15,336 nucleotides of DNA from an uncultured Clostridia bacterium (GTDB lineage: Bacteria; Bacillota; Clostridia; TANB77; CAG-508): NCBI GenBank assembly GCA_944391895.1, contig CALXVF010000009.1, positions 1 through 15,336 of the forward strand, read 5' to 3'. Of the stretch, positions 1 to 7,423 are shown piece by piece (the stretch's first letter is position 1; every line of letters starts with the position of its first letter). The notes under the pieces are model-generated. The model was not told where the DNA came from. It saw only the letters and a list, made by a program, of their open reading frames with translations, and made no database searches. The position numbers were made by a program, and so were the translations under genes.

Positions 1-779
1 CCACAATGGTTGAAAGCTATGTCTAAGACTATTTTCATTCCATTCTTATTGGCGTCATCATGAAGTTTTCGTAAATCCTCAAAATCACCGACGTTTGGAT
101 CAATAGTCCTGTAATCAGTAACTGCATATCTATCATAGCGAAGTCTGCTATAATTAATTGGAGATAAATACAATGCAGTAGCTCCCAACTTTTTGAAATA
201 TTTTAGCCTTTTCCTGATTCCTTCCAAATTTCCAAGAAAGAAATCGTTATTGTGAAAATAACCTTCTTCATTTCTTTTGTAATCCGGCATATCACCCCAA
301 TTTCTGTAATTTCTTCCTTCTATTTTGATGCATTTTGCTTTTCCTTCTCCGAAGAACCTATCTACAAAGATTTGATAATAGATTGCACCGGATTTTGTCC
401 ATTCTGGAAGTTGTAATTCTTTTTGAATCACAAATAAGTTCCAGTATGGAGACTCACCCATTGTAATAAAAGGTTTTCCAGTCTCTCTGCTGATCTTGAT
501 TGCTTTTTGAACTCCATCTACTATTACTTTGAAAAAATAATAGTAATTTCCAAGTAAGGGTAGTGATACTTTTGCTGAAAACTCACAGCTGTCAGTACTT
601 TCAGAACTTTTTTGCATTTTTCTTACAACTGTAGGCTCTTCTCCATACCTATTGAACAAAACACTTATTTCTGAGCAGTTGCCTACCGTTTTGGGAATTA
701 TTAATCGAACCTCAAATTCTTTTCCTACTTCGACTTCATCCCGATTGGTCGAAACAGAAACAAAAATGTCATTTATCAT
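1..779 (-). CDS. GH13 alpha-amylase / neopullulanase-like glycosidase, N-terminal part (cut by window edge)
   Basis: Reading the minus strand from the ATG at 779 gives 259 codons open to the window edge. Residues 1 to about 120 look like a beta-sandwich N-domain. The catalytic barrel then begins with IYYQIFVDRF (about 133-142), followed by FFLGNLEGI (180-188), a YDRYAVTDY segment (215-223) and DIAFNH (253-258). DIAFNH is GH13 conserved region I, with its Asp, Asn and His in place. The catalytic Asp and Glu of regions II-III lie beyond the edge, so activity cannot be judged. This arrangement resembles enzymes of the neopullulanase/maltogenic amylase type that cut alpha-1,4 (and some alpha-1,6) bonds of maltodextrins; the exact specificity is inference. 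There is no signal peptide, so the enzyme should be cytoplasmic. The start is fixed by AAGGAGG at 788-794, 8 bases upstream. Composition looks a little more GC-rich than neighbours, with some CGN arginine codons (by eye). Confidence 0.88.
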   Translation of the reverse strand, partial: MINDIFVSVSTNRDEVEVGKEFEVRLIIPKTVGNCSEISVLFNRYGEEPTVVRKMQKSSESTDSCEFSAKVSLPLLGNYYYFFKVIVDGVQKAIKISRETGKPFITMGESPYWNLFVIQKELQLPEWTKSGAIYYQIFVDRFFGEGKAKCIKIEGRNYRNWGDMPDYKRNEEGYFHNNDFFLGNLEGIRKRLKYFKKLGATALYLSPINYSRLRYDRYAVTDYRTIDPNVGDFEDLRKLHDDANKNGMKIVLDIAFNHC

Positions 780-829
780 ATGTTTTTCCTCCTTATTTAA
801 GAACTGGTTTTCAAAAACTTACTACTACT

Positions 830-858
830 TTTATACTACAACTTTTTCGTTTTGTCAA
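830..858 (-). promoter_or_regulatory. Sigma-A-type promoter for the GH13 gene
   Basis: On the minus strand TTGACA (853-858) is followed after exactly 17 bases by TATAAA (830-835). This is a perfect -35 and a 5/6 -10 at ideal spacing. The predicted start is near 823, giving a leader of about 45 bases with the AAGGAGG ribosome site at its end. The -35 lies directly after the stop codon of the upstream surface-protein gene (859-861), and no intrinsic terminator separates them. The GH13 gene therefore probably has its own promoter and may also receive read-through. Confidence 0.75.
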
Positions 859-2163
859 TTATTTAATTTTTCTTTTCTTTCTCAAATAAATATATAAAAT
901 AACTTCTCCTACTAATATTAATAATTCTATTATTAAAACTACTATTTTCCATGTTTCATCCATTTTTACAACTTCAGCAGAAGTTTGCATTGCTGCCTGT
1001 CTATTTACTTTTATAACATATGTTGTTTGTATATTTTCATCTTCCTGTGACACTAAACTTATTGAAACTATATTTTCTCTTGGTTTTAAGTTTTTATCAC
1101 CTGTTATTTCTACTATTATTCCTTCTTTTTCTACAGTAGGATTTACATCTAAATCTATAATATCTTCTTCTACATCTACAGAATACTCGAATTTTTCTTT
1201 TTCAAAAGGTATATCTAATTTCGTAAATTCACCATTTTTATTAATTTTACTAATTTCTAATGTCTGTAATCTTAAATCTGATTCTTGAATTTTTTGATTT
1301 TTATTTACTATTAATATATATTCTCTAACATTTCCATTTTCAGCAGTTACGCTTATTGGTAAACGATTTTCTCCATCATTCAAAGATATTAATCCTAGTC
1401 CACTAATACTCGCTCTTTCATCTTCGGCTACTGCTGAAATTTCTAATTCAGTAATGTTTTCGTCCAGATTTTCAACTGTATATTCAAAAGTTTCTCTATA
1501 AAATTCTGGCGATAAATTTCCTGCACTTAAAGTTATTGATTGCAAATAATTATTACTAGAATGCACATTTTCATTTTCTAAATCACTCTCATTTGGAACA
1601 TAGTTTTTATCTGGCGATTGTGTTGCAGAAGTTCCTCCAGACGGTTTGGTATTTGGTTTACTACTTGACGAACTTCCACCGGAGTTACTAGAGCCTCCAG
1701 ATGTTCCACTTCCTGATGAACTACTTCCACCAGAAGATGAACCACTACTACTTCCTCCTGAGCTTCCACTATTACTGCTTCCACCTGACGAACCGCTTCC
1801 TCCAGTTGAAGGTTTCTTTTCATTTATTGTTATTGTTTTTGATGACAAATTTACTATATTATATTCATTATCAGTAAGTTCACTTGGTGTCGCTGTAATT
1901 TTCGCAGGAAATCCTGTTATTTTCGCGGTTACATTTACTGAATTTTTTTCTACCCAAACTGATGATAAACTTAAGCTTGCATTTGTACTACTTAATGTTA
2001 CTTTTCCAGTTAATCCAGTCGCTGTAATAGTTAGGGTTACTGTTTGCCCATTAGTTGCTTCTGTAGGTCCTGAAAAATTAAAATTATATGATGCAGCATT
2101 TACAGTTAAACAACAAGATATTAATAACATTAATATAATAAAACTTGATAATATTTTTTTCAT
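859..2163 (-). CDS. Membrane-anchored surface protein with Ig-like and two cadherin-like beta-sandwich domains
   Basis: The 434-residue product has a signal peptide at 1-24. Cleavage could follow VNA (21-23), or the protein could be a lipoprotein, because LISC (14-17) fits a lipobox. Residues 25-114 form a beta-rich Ig-like domain. Residues 118-168 are an almost pure Gly/Ser linker. Residues about 206-289 and 298-388 each match the cadherin-like beta-sandwich pattern (LxxLxLSxG start, FxxxxxxYxVxV core, closing YxIxVN). Residues 405-427 are a membrane helix followed by a basic tail (RKKRKIK), so the protein would be anchored with its domains outside. Its ATG directly abuts the TAA of the preceding glucosaminidase gene (TAAATG at 2161-2166), and its GGAGG ribosome site lies inside that gene's last codons, which implies translational coupling. 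It has no catalytic motif. A role in display or protein binding at the wall is inference. Confidence 0.85.
   Translation of the reverse strand: MKKILSSFIILMLLISCCLTVNAASYNFNFSGPTEATNGQTVTLTITATGLTGKVTLSSTNASLSLSSVWVEKNSVNVTAKITGFPAKITATPSELTDNEYNIVNLSSKTITINEKKPSTGGSGSSGGSSNSGSSGGSSSGSSSGGSSSSGSGTSGGSSNSGGSSSSSKPNTKPSGGTSATQSPDKNYVPNESDLENENVHSSNNYLQSITLSAGNLSPEFYRETFEYTVENLDENITELEISAVAEDERASISGLGLISLNDGENRLPISVTAENGNVREYILIVNKNQKIQESDLRLQTLEISKINKNGEFTKLDIPFEKEKFEYSVDVEEDIIDLDVNPTVEKEGIIVEITGDKNLKPRENIVSISLVSQEDENIQTTYVIKVNRQAAMQTSAEVVKMDETWKIVVLIIELLILVGEVILYIYLRKKRKIK
1660..1812 (-). repeat. Gly/Ser-rich low-complexity linker repeat inside the surface protein gene
   Basis: These 153 bases encode residues 118-168, almost entirely Gly and Ser in short units such as GGSS, GSSS and SGGSSNSG, built from repeated GGA/GGT and AGT/TCA/TCT codons. 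It is a flexible spacer between the Ig-like domain and the cadherin-like domains. Near-repetitive tracts of this kind can change length by replication slippage, but one sequence cannot show that. The opposite strand reads as a proline/leucine-rich open frame, which is an artefact of this repeat. Confidence 0.75.
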
Positions 2164-4449
2164 TTATACCTCCACTCCATACATAATATGGTCTTTTATT
2201 TTCAAATAATCATTTGCTTTTACTTGGCTATCTCCAGTTACATCTGCTGCAGTTTTATATGCTCCTTCTAATTTAGCAGTTCCTGTTTCCATTATATAAT
2301 CCTTTATGATTAGATAATCATTTGCCTTAACGTATCCGTCTCCATTACAATCGCCTTTTTTTACAATTGTATACGAATCATTTCCGATGGTTGCTATATC
2401 TCCTGTTGCTAACATTGTATTTCCTTTTATTGTCTCACCATTTCTTGTTATAGTCGCTCCTTCTATTGATTCTGCTGTTGCTTTTGGTTCTACAATTAAT
2501 ACTCTATCTGTTTCTATTCCACCGTCTTCTGGTGGTATATCCTCACCTTCCTCTGGTAATGTGCCATCTTCTCCAACAGTATTATCTGGATTCGTTTCTT
2601 CATCTTCCACATTGTTATCTATCTCAATTTCATTCTCTATGATGTTATTTTCTTCCTCATTTTCTAATTCATTATCTGGCACTGTTATATTGTTATTTAC
2701 CGTATTTTCTTCTATCTCATTGCTTGGAGTTTCATCTGGAACTTCCTCTCCATCTTTCTTTATTAAATATTCTCTTGCAACATATCCAATCACTCCGTCT
2801 TCTGTAATAACTTTGTCCCAAGTATAATTTCCTAATTTTGTTCCTGCTTCTAGTCTTGTTACTATGCTACCATTTTCTAATTTTCTTATTATTTCTCCTG
2901 CTGGAGTCGCCCTTAAATATAGTCCTCCTTCTGCATTTACATAAAAGCTTTCTGAATAATCTATCACTTGAAGATTTTCTCTTGCCACAAATCCTTGTCT
3001 AGAATCTGTAAGCACTACTCTATCCCATATTTTTCCGTCAATATTGTACCTACCAGTATTATCTATTCTATGAATAACTTGTCCTTTAGTCAAAGTAGTC
3101 ACTTCTATATGATCCAGTCCTGGGCCAACTCTTAGTATTACATCATCTTTAGTAACAGTTACTTCTTCATGACAATTAGTTAAGTCGTCTATTTCTTCTA
3201 GATAACTTGAATTGAATTTTACATATCCTATTGTTCCATCTTCTAACACGACTCTATGCCACCCATCCGAATATCTTTCTACAGATAATACAACTACTGA
3301 ACTGTCTGCTATTTTTCCTATAGGTGTACTTGTAGTACTTCTGCCAGCCCTTATCATGACATTCGAATGTCCTTCTTTTACTCTAATATTTTTTGGATAT
3401 GCCTCTGTTCTACTATCCGGAGATGTCGATGTCGTTGATTGCATATTTTCATATACAGGAATGATAAAGGTTAATTTTTCATCCAATAGTCCTGCACTTT
3501 TCATTTTATTATACATTGATGTTCCTTCAGATTTTGGTGCTTCTACATTTTGCATATACTGTCTTACATACACACCACCATATGTTTCAACATCAAATTT
3601 ATTTAAATATATTGAATTCTGTTTATTATTTATATATGACGAAAATAAAAATGTAATTCCGTCGGATAAACATTTTTCAATACTCGTCCATCCTTCTTTT
3701 TTAGCTCTGGCTAAGGCATTATTATACACTTCTTCTTTAGAATTTCCACTAGCACCTATATTGAACAAGTTGTAATATACAGTTCCATCTGTATCTACCA
3801 TTTTACTAGTAACTCCGCCTGCATTGCCTTGCTCTTGAATAAGTCTTGCTATAACATAATACGGATTTGCATTCTTTTCCCTACAAACTCTATTGATTAC
3901 TGTCGCATTGTCTTTAGAATATAGGAATGTACCATTTAAAGAGTTGTAAACTTTATCATCTGTTGTTTCTAAATAATCTGTTTGTAAAAATTGAAACAAA
4001 TAAGGGCTATCTACTAACCAATTTCTACTATCAATATAATATCTTATTGTTTCTTCTGAGGCACATTTCCAATTTCCAGTATCGTAAACTCTGTCTCCAC
4101 AGATTGAACAAATCCAACCACCTGACTTTCCTTGTATTAAATTTTTCGGAGTTGCTAAATGTCCTGTATACTGTGCTTTTATTACTTGTTCAAAATCTAG
4201 TCCAGTTTCCATTATGACAAAGTTCCAATTAGGATGTTTTGCCTTAATAATATCTAATCTTTCTTTAAAACCAGGATATTTACTGGTATCTAAATTTGTC
4301 CCGTCATAAATATACCTCTTAGATTCAGCATAAGAGATTTTTAAATTTACATTTATAATTAAAAATATACTTAAAAAAAGTACAATTAAAAAAATAGAGA
4401 TAATTTTCTTCATATAAATATTTTTAGAAAATTTCTCTATTTTATACAT
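2164..4449 (-). CDS. Secreted glucosaminidase-like wall hydrolase with three SH3b domains and a dockerin-like C-terminus
   Basis: The product is 761 residues. A signal peptide spans about 13-41 (MKKIISIF... ending SYA). The enzyme domain covers about 45-345 and contains the conserved stretch ARLIQEQGNAGG (201-212), with Glu206 as the probable catalytic acid, then YYNLFNIGASG (225-235), as in glucosaminidases that cleave the peptidoglycan glycan chain. A Cys group (C114, C117, C129) sits before the SEETIRYYIDSRNWL segment. Three SH3b wall-binding domains follow at about 350-420, 428-498 and 500-565, then an acidic Glu/Asn/Pro linker (566-648) and a short beta region. The tail has two dockerin-like repeats: GDCNGDGYVKANDYLIIKDYI (699-719, a calcium-loop pattern) and ADVTGDSQVKANDYLKIKDHI (735-755). 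Neither Met1 (4449) nor Met13 (4413) has a clear ribosome site; Met13 gives the more typical signal peptide. The gene is coupled to the downstream surface-protein gene. The exact bond cleaved is inferred. Confidence 0.85.
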   Translation of the reverse strand: MYKIEKFSKNIYMKKIISIFLIVLFLSIFLIINVNLKISYAESKRYIYDGTNLDTSKYPGFKERLDIIKAKHPNWNFVIMETGLDFEQVIKAQYTGHLATPKNLIQGKSGGWICSICGDRVYDTGNWKCASEETIRYYIDSRNWLVDSPYLFQFLQTDYLETTDDKVYNSLNGTFLYSKDNATVINRVCREKNANPYYVIARLIQEQGNAGGVTSKMVDTDGTVYYNLFNIGASGNSKEEVYNNALARAKKEGWTSIEKCLSDGITFLFSSYINNKQNSIYLNKFDVETYGGVYVRQYMQNVEAPKSEGTSMYNKMKSAGLLDEKLTFIIPVYENMQSTTSTSPDSRTEAYPKNIRVKEGHSNVMIRAGRSTTSTPIGKIADSSVVVLSVERYSDGWHRVVLEDGTIGYVKFNSSYLEEIDDLTNCHEEVTVTKDDVILRVGPGLDHIEVTTLTKGQVIHRIDNTGRYNIDGKIWDRVVLTDSRQGFVARENLQVIDYSESFYVNAEGGLYLRATPAGEIIRKLENGSIVTRLEAGTKLGNYTWDKVITEDGVIGYVAREYLIKKDGEEVPDETPSNEIEENTVNNNITVPDNELENEEENNIIENEIEIDNNVEDEETNPDNTVGEDGTLPEEGEDIPPEDGGIETDRVLIVEPKATAESIEGATITRNGETIKGNTMLATGDIATIGNDSYTIVKKGDCNGDGYVKANDYLIIKDYIMETGTAKLEGAYKTAADVTGDSQVKANDYLKIKDHIMYGVEV

Positions 4450-4460
4450 TTTTTTAATTT

Positions 4461-4568
4461 TTATCTATTTTCAAAATCATCGCCTTGAGATGCATTTTCT
4501 TTTTTTCTTGCAATTACAGCTTCAAACCTCCTAGTTTTCCCATAGTTTTTGCTACAGTTCCCTGGCAT
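4461..4568 (-). CDS. Possible 35-aa frame, or the C-terminal part of a frameshifted small protein
   Basis: This frame reads from ATG at 4568 to TAA at 4461 (MPGNCSKNYGKTRRFEAVIA, then RKKENASQGDDFENR). Its composition, a basic middle and an acidic tail, looks protein-like rather than random. The start has GGAG only 2 bases upstream, too close for a normal ribosome site, so independent translation is doubtful. It overlaps the 30-codon frame at 4514-4606 in the -1 frame, and the two could be halves of one gene of about 48 codons joined by a frameshift or separated by a single-base error. No family was recognised. Confidence 0.3.
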   Translation of the reverse strand: MPGNCSKNYGKTRRFEAVIARKKENASQGDDFENR

Positions 4569-4606
4569 TCTCCATTTTGATTACTTGTTCCATATATTAT
4601 TTCCAT
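4514..4606 (-). CDS. Small 30-aa ORF downstream of ileS, function unknown
   Basis: An ATG at 4606 is preceded by AAGGAG (4613-4618) at 6-base spacing and opens 30 codons (MEIIYGTSNQNGECQGTVAK then TMGKLGGLKL) ending in TAA at 4514-4516. It begins 25 bases after the ileS stop in the same direction, so it would lie on the ileS transcript. The good ribosome site is the best argument that it is translated. The last ten codons may not be the native frame: the -1 frame continues with protein-like sequence to 4461, and a GGGAAAA heptamer in the correct phase lies near the frame junction. No domain is recognisable. Confidence 0.4.
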   Translation of the reverse strand: MEIIYGTSNQNGECQGTVAKTMGKLGGLKL

Positions 4607-4631
4607 TTTCTACTCCTTTTTAAGCGTAGTC

Positions 4632-7391
4632 TTATGCTTCTAATACTTTTTTACATCTTGGACATAATCCATCTTCTGTATGTTCATCATACATCCAACA
4701 TCTTTCACATTTTTCTCCGTCTGCATGTTCAACTTTAATTCCTAAGCTGTCCTCTCTTTTTCTCTTATTTTCTTCAATTTTTAGTCCTGATACAATTAAT
4801 ACAACTTTTAATAATTCTTCATTTTCTTTTAGGAAGTTATATTCTTTTTCATCTGCAAAAATTGTTACTTTAGCATCTAATGAATTTCCTATTGTTTTCT
4901 CTGCTCTTGCAAGTTCCAATTCCTTTGCTACTAGATTTTTTACTTTTATTATTTCTTCCCATTTCTTTGCTAATTCTTCATTATCCCATTCTTTTACTGG
5001 TTCTGGATAAGTTGTAAGCATTGGACTTTCTACATCTTCTGCTTTTGTATGTTTCATAGCTTTCCAAATTTCTTCTGCTGTAAAACTTGTCATAGGAGTT
5101 AATATTTTTACTAAGCTATCAAGAATATAATACATTGTTGTTTGTGCAGCTCTTCTTTCTATAGAATCTGCTTTTGAAGTATATAATCTATCTTTTATAA
5201 TGTCTAAGTAGAAGCTACTCATATCTACAACGCAGAATTGATTTACATCATGATAACAATTTCCAAAATTATATTCATCATAATCTTTTATGCAATCTCT
5301 TACTAATTTATTAAGTCTTGTTAATGCCCATTTATCTATTTCCATCAAGTCTTCATATTTTACTGGATTTTCTGGATCAAAATCGCTTGTATTTCCTAAA
5401 ATATATCTTGCAGTATTTCTTATTTTTCTATATACATCTGATATACCTTTTAATATATCGTCAGATAAGCTTACATCCATTGAGTAATCTGCTGATAATA
5501 CCCAAAGTCTTAATATATCTGCTCCATATTTTTTGCAAACATCTATTGGAGATACTCCATTTCCAAGACTCTTTGACATTTTTCTTCCTTGTCCATCAAC
5601 AACAAAACCACAACTTAATATTTCCTTATATGGAGCTTTGCCTTGTGTTGCTACTGATGTAAGAAGTGATGATTGGAACCATCCTCTATATTGGTCATTT
5701 CCTTCTAGGTAAAGGTCTGCTGGATAATCTATTCCTCTTTCAACTAATACGCTTTGATGTGTAGAACCTGAATCAAACCAAACGTCCATAATATCTGTTT
5801 CTTTTTTGAAATGAGTACATCCACATTTTGCGCATTTAGCATTTTCTGGCATAAGTTCTTCTGTTTCTTTTGCCCACCAAGCATTTGAACCTTCTTTTCC
5901 AAATATTTCTTGAATTTTCTTTATTGATTCTTCTGTTACATAAGGTTCTTCGCAATCTTCACAGTAGAATATTGGAAGTGGTACACCCCATGTACGTTGT
6001 CTTGATATACACCAATCATTTCTTCCTTTTATCATCTCACTCATTCTATCTTCGCCCCATGTTGGATGCCATTTTACTGTTTTTATTGCTTCTAGTACGT
6101 CGTTTCTAAATCCATCAATTGATGCAAACCATTGTGGAGTTGCTCTGAATATAATTGGATTTTTACATCTCCAGCAATGTGGATACGAGTGCATTATTTT
6201 TGTTGATTTTAATAGATATCCATTTTCTTCTAACCATTTTGTTATTTCTTTGTTAGATTTTGCATAATACATTCCTGCAAATGGTCCAGCTTCTTCTGTT
6301 TGAACACCTTTGTCATTTACTGCAACTTTTATTTCTAATCCATCTTTTAGACTTTGCATATAGTCTTCTTTACCATATCCAGGAGCTGTATGAACCGCAC
6401 CAGTACCTTCTTCTAGAGTAACATTTACTCCATCTTCTCCACCAAGTACGACTACTGAATTTCTTTCTAAGAATGGATGTCTACATAGTACTCCTTTTAA
6501 TTCTTCACCTTTGAAAGTCTTTATTACTTTGTAATCTTCTATTTCTGCTAATTTCATTACTTTTTCTAGTAATTCACTTGCTATAACTAGATTTCCTTTA
6601 TTTGTTTTTACTAAGCTATATTCAAACTCTGGTCCTACTGTAATTGCCATATTTCCAGGAAGTGTCCATGGTGTTGTTGTCCAAATTACGATATAAGTAT
6701 TTTCTTCATCTAAAACACCTTTTCCTTCTACTACTGGGAATTTTACATATAAGGAAGTAGATTCAACATCTTTATATTCTATCTCAGCTTCTGCTAGTGC
6801 TGTTTCACAGTCTGTACACCAATAAACTGGTTTTAATCCTTTATATATATATCCTTTTTTATACATATCTCCAAATACACCGATTTGTCTAGCTTCCATC
6901 TTTGGATCATATGTTATATATGGATTTTCCCAATCTCCTAATACTCCTAGTCTTTTAAATCCTTCTGTTTGAATATCTTTGTATTTTTCAGTAAATTCTT
7001 TACATGTATCTCTAAACTTTGTAACTGGTATTTTACTTCTATCCAATCCTAATTTTTCTATTGCTTTCTTTTCTGTAGGCATTCCATGTGTATCATATCC
7101 TGGAACGTATGGAGAATAAAAACCTTTCATTGATTTATATCTAACTATTGTATCTTTTAATATTTTATTTAGAGCATGCCCAGCATGTATTTCTCCATTT
7201 GCATATGGAGGTCCATCATGTAAAACAAAATGTTTATGTCCTTCATTCTTCTTCAATATTTTTTCATATAACCCATTTTCATAAACAGATTCTAATATTC
7301 CTGGTTCTTTTTCTGGTAAATTGCCTCTCATAGGGAAATCTGTTTTTGGTAAATTTAGTGTTGAACTGTAATCTTTCTTTTCTTCACTCAT
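4632..7391 (-). CDS. ileS: Isoleucyl-tRNA synthetase
   Basis: This class Ia aminoacyl-tRNA synthetase charges tRNA-Ile with isoleucine in the cytoplasm, with editing of misactivated valine. The 919-residue length matches bacterial zinc-containing IleRS (about 920-940). The HIGH signature is HAGH (69-72) within GPPYANGEIHAGHALNK, and the KMSKS loop is at 604-608. The CP1 editing domain lies at about 190-400, with WTTTPWTLPGN (237-247) and GTGAVHTAPGYGKEDY (329-344). The C-terminal zinc finger has Cys895, Cys898, Cys910 and Cys913 (CERCW...CPRC). The HIGH-form sequence and terminal zinc motif fit the ordinary bacterial type rather than the eukaryote-like mupirocin-resistant type. The start has AGGAGG at 7399-7404, 7 bases upstream. 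Expression is controlled by the T-box leader directly upstream. No clear terminator follows the stop. Confidence 0.97.
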   Translation of the reverse strand: MSEEKKDYSSTLNLPKTDFPMRGNLPEKEPGILESVYENGLYEKILKKNEGHKHFVLHDGPPYANGEIHAGHALNKILKDTIVRYKSMKGFYSPYVPGYDTHGMPTEKKAIEKLGLDRSKIPVTKFRDTCKEFTEKYKDIQTEGFKRLGVLGDWENPYITYDPKMEARQIGVFGDMYKKGYIYKGLKPVYWCTDCETALAEAEIEYKDVESTSLYVKFPVVEGKGVLDEENTYIVIWTTTPWTLPGNMAITVGPEFEYSLVKTNKGNLVIASELLEKVMKLAEIEDYKVIKTFKGEELKGVLCRHPFLERNSVVVLGGEDGVNVTLEEGTGAVHTAPGYGKEDYMQSLKDGLEIKVAVNDKGVQTEEAGPFAGMYYAKSNKEITKWLEENGYLLKSTKIMHSYPHCWRCKNPIIFRATPQWFASIDGFRNDVLEAIKTVKWHPTWGEDRMSEMIKGRNDWCISRQRTWGVPLPIFYCEDCEEPYVTEESIKKIQEIFGKEGSNAWWAKETEELMPENAKCAKCGCTHFKKETDIMDVWFDSGSTHQSVLVERGIDYPADLYLEGNDQYRGWFQSSLLTSVATQGKAPYKEILSCGFVVDGQGRKMSKSLGNGVSPIDVCKKYGADILRLWVLSADYSMDVSLSDDILKGISDVYRKIRNTARYILGNTSDFDPENPVKYEDLMEIDKWALTRLNKLVRDCIKDYDEYNFGNCYHDVNQFCVVDMSSFYLDIIKDRLYTSKADSIERRAAQTTMYYILDSLVKILTPMTSFTAEEIWKAMKHTKAEDVESPMLTTYPEPVKEWDNEELAKKWEEIIKVKNLVAKELELARAEKTIGNSLDAKVTIFADEKEYNFLKENEELLKVVLIVSGLKIEENKRKREDSLGIKVEHADGEKCERCWMYDEHTEDGLCPRCKKVLEA

Positions 7392-7423
7392 AATATTTCC
7401 TCCTTTTTTTTATACTAATAAAA

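Noticed and set aside
801..820. Possible operator (GGTTTT / AAAACC-like repeat) just downstream of the GH13 promoter
   Set aside because: The two arms do not align as a proper palindrome and no cre-type consensus is met.
652..897. Plus-strand 81-codon open frame
   Set aside because: It lies over the GH13 gene start, its promoter and the end of the surface-protein gene; no ribosome site or protein-like pattern.
1578..1823. Minus-strand 81-codon frame inside the surface-protein gene
   Set aside because: It is an out-of-frame reading of the Gly/Ser repeat (Val/Glu-rich) and lacks any start signal of its own.
1646..2209. Long plus-strand open frame rich in Pro and Leu
   Set aside because: It is the reverse complement of the Gly/Ser linker and signal-peptide region of the minus-strand surface protein, has no ribosome site, and its composition is explained by that repeat.
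3212..3775. Plus-strand 187-codon open frame opposite the glucosaminidase SH3b region
   Set aside because: Antisense shadow of a well-supported domain-containing gene; no ribosome site and no recognisable domain.
4622..4639. Inverted repeat AAGCGTA/TATGCTT at the ileS stop
   Set aside because: On the transcribed minus strand the wobble pair becomes an A/C mismatch, leaving a weak stem followed by an A run, not a T run, so it is not a terminator for ileS.
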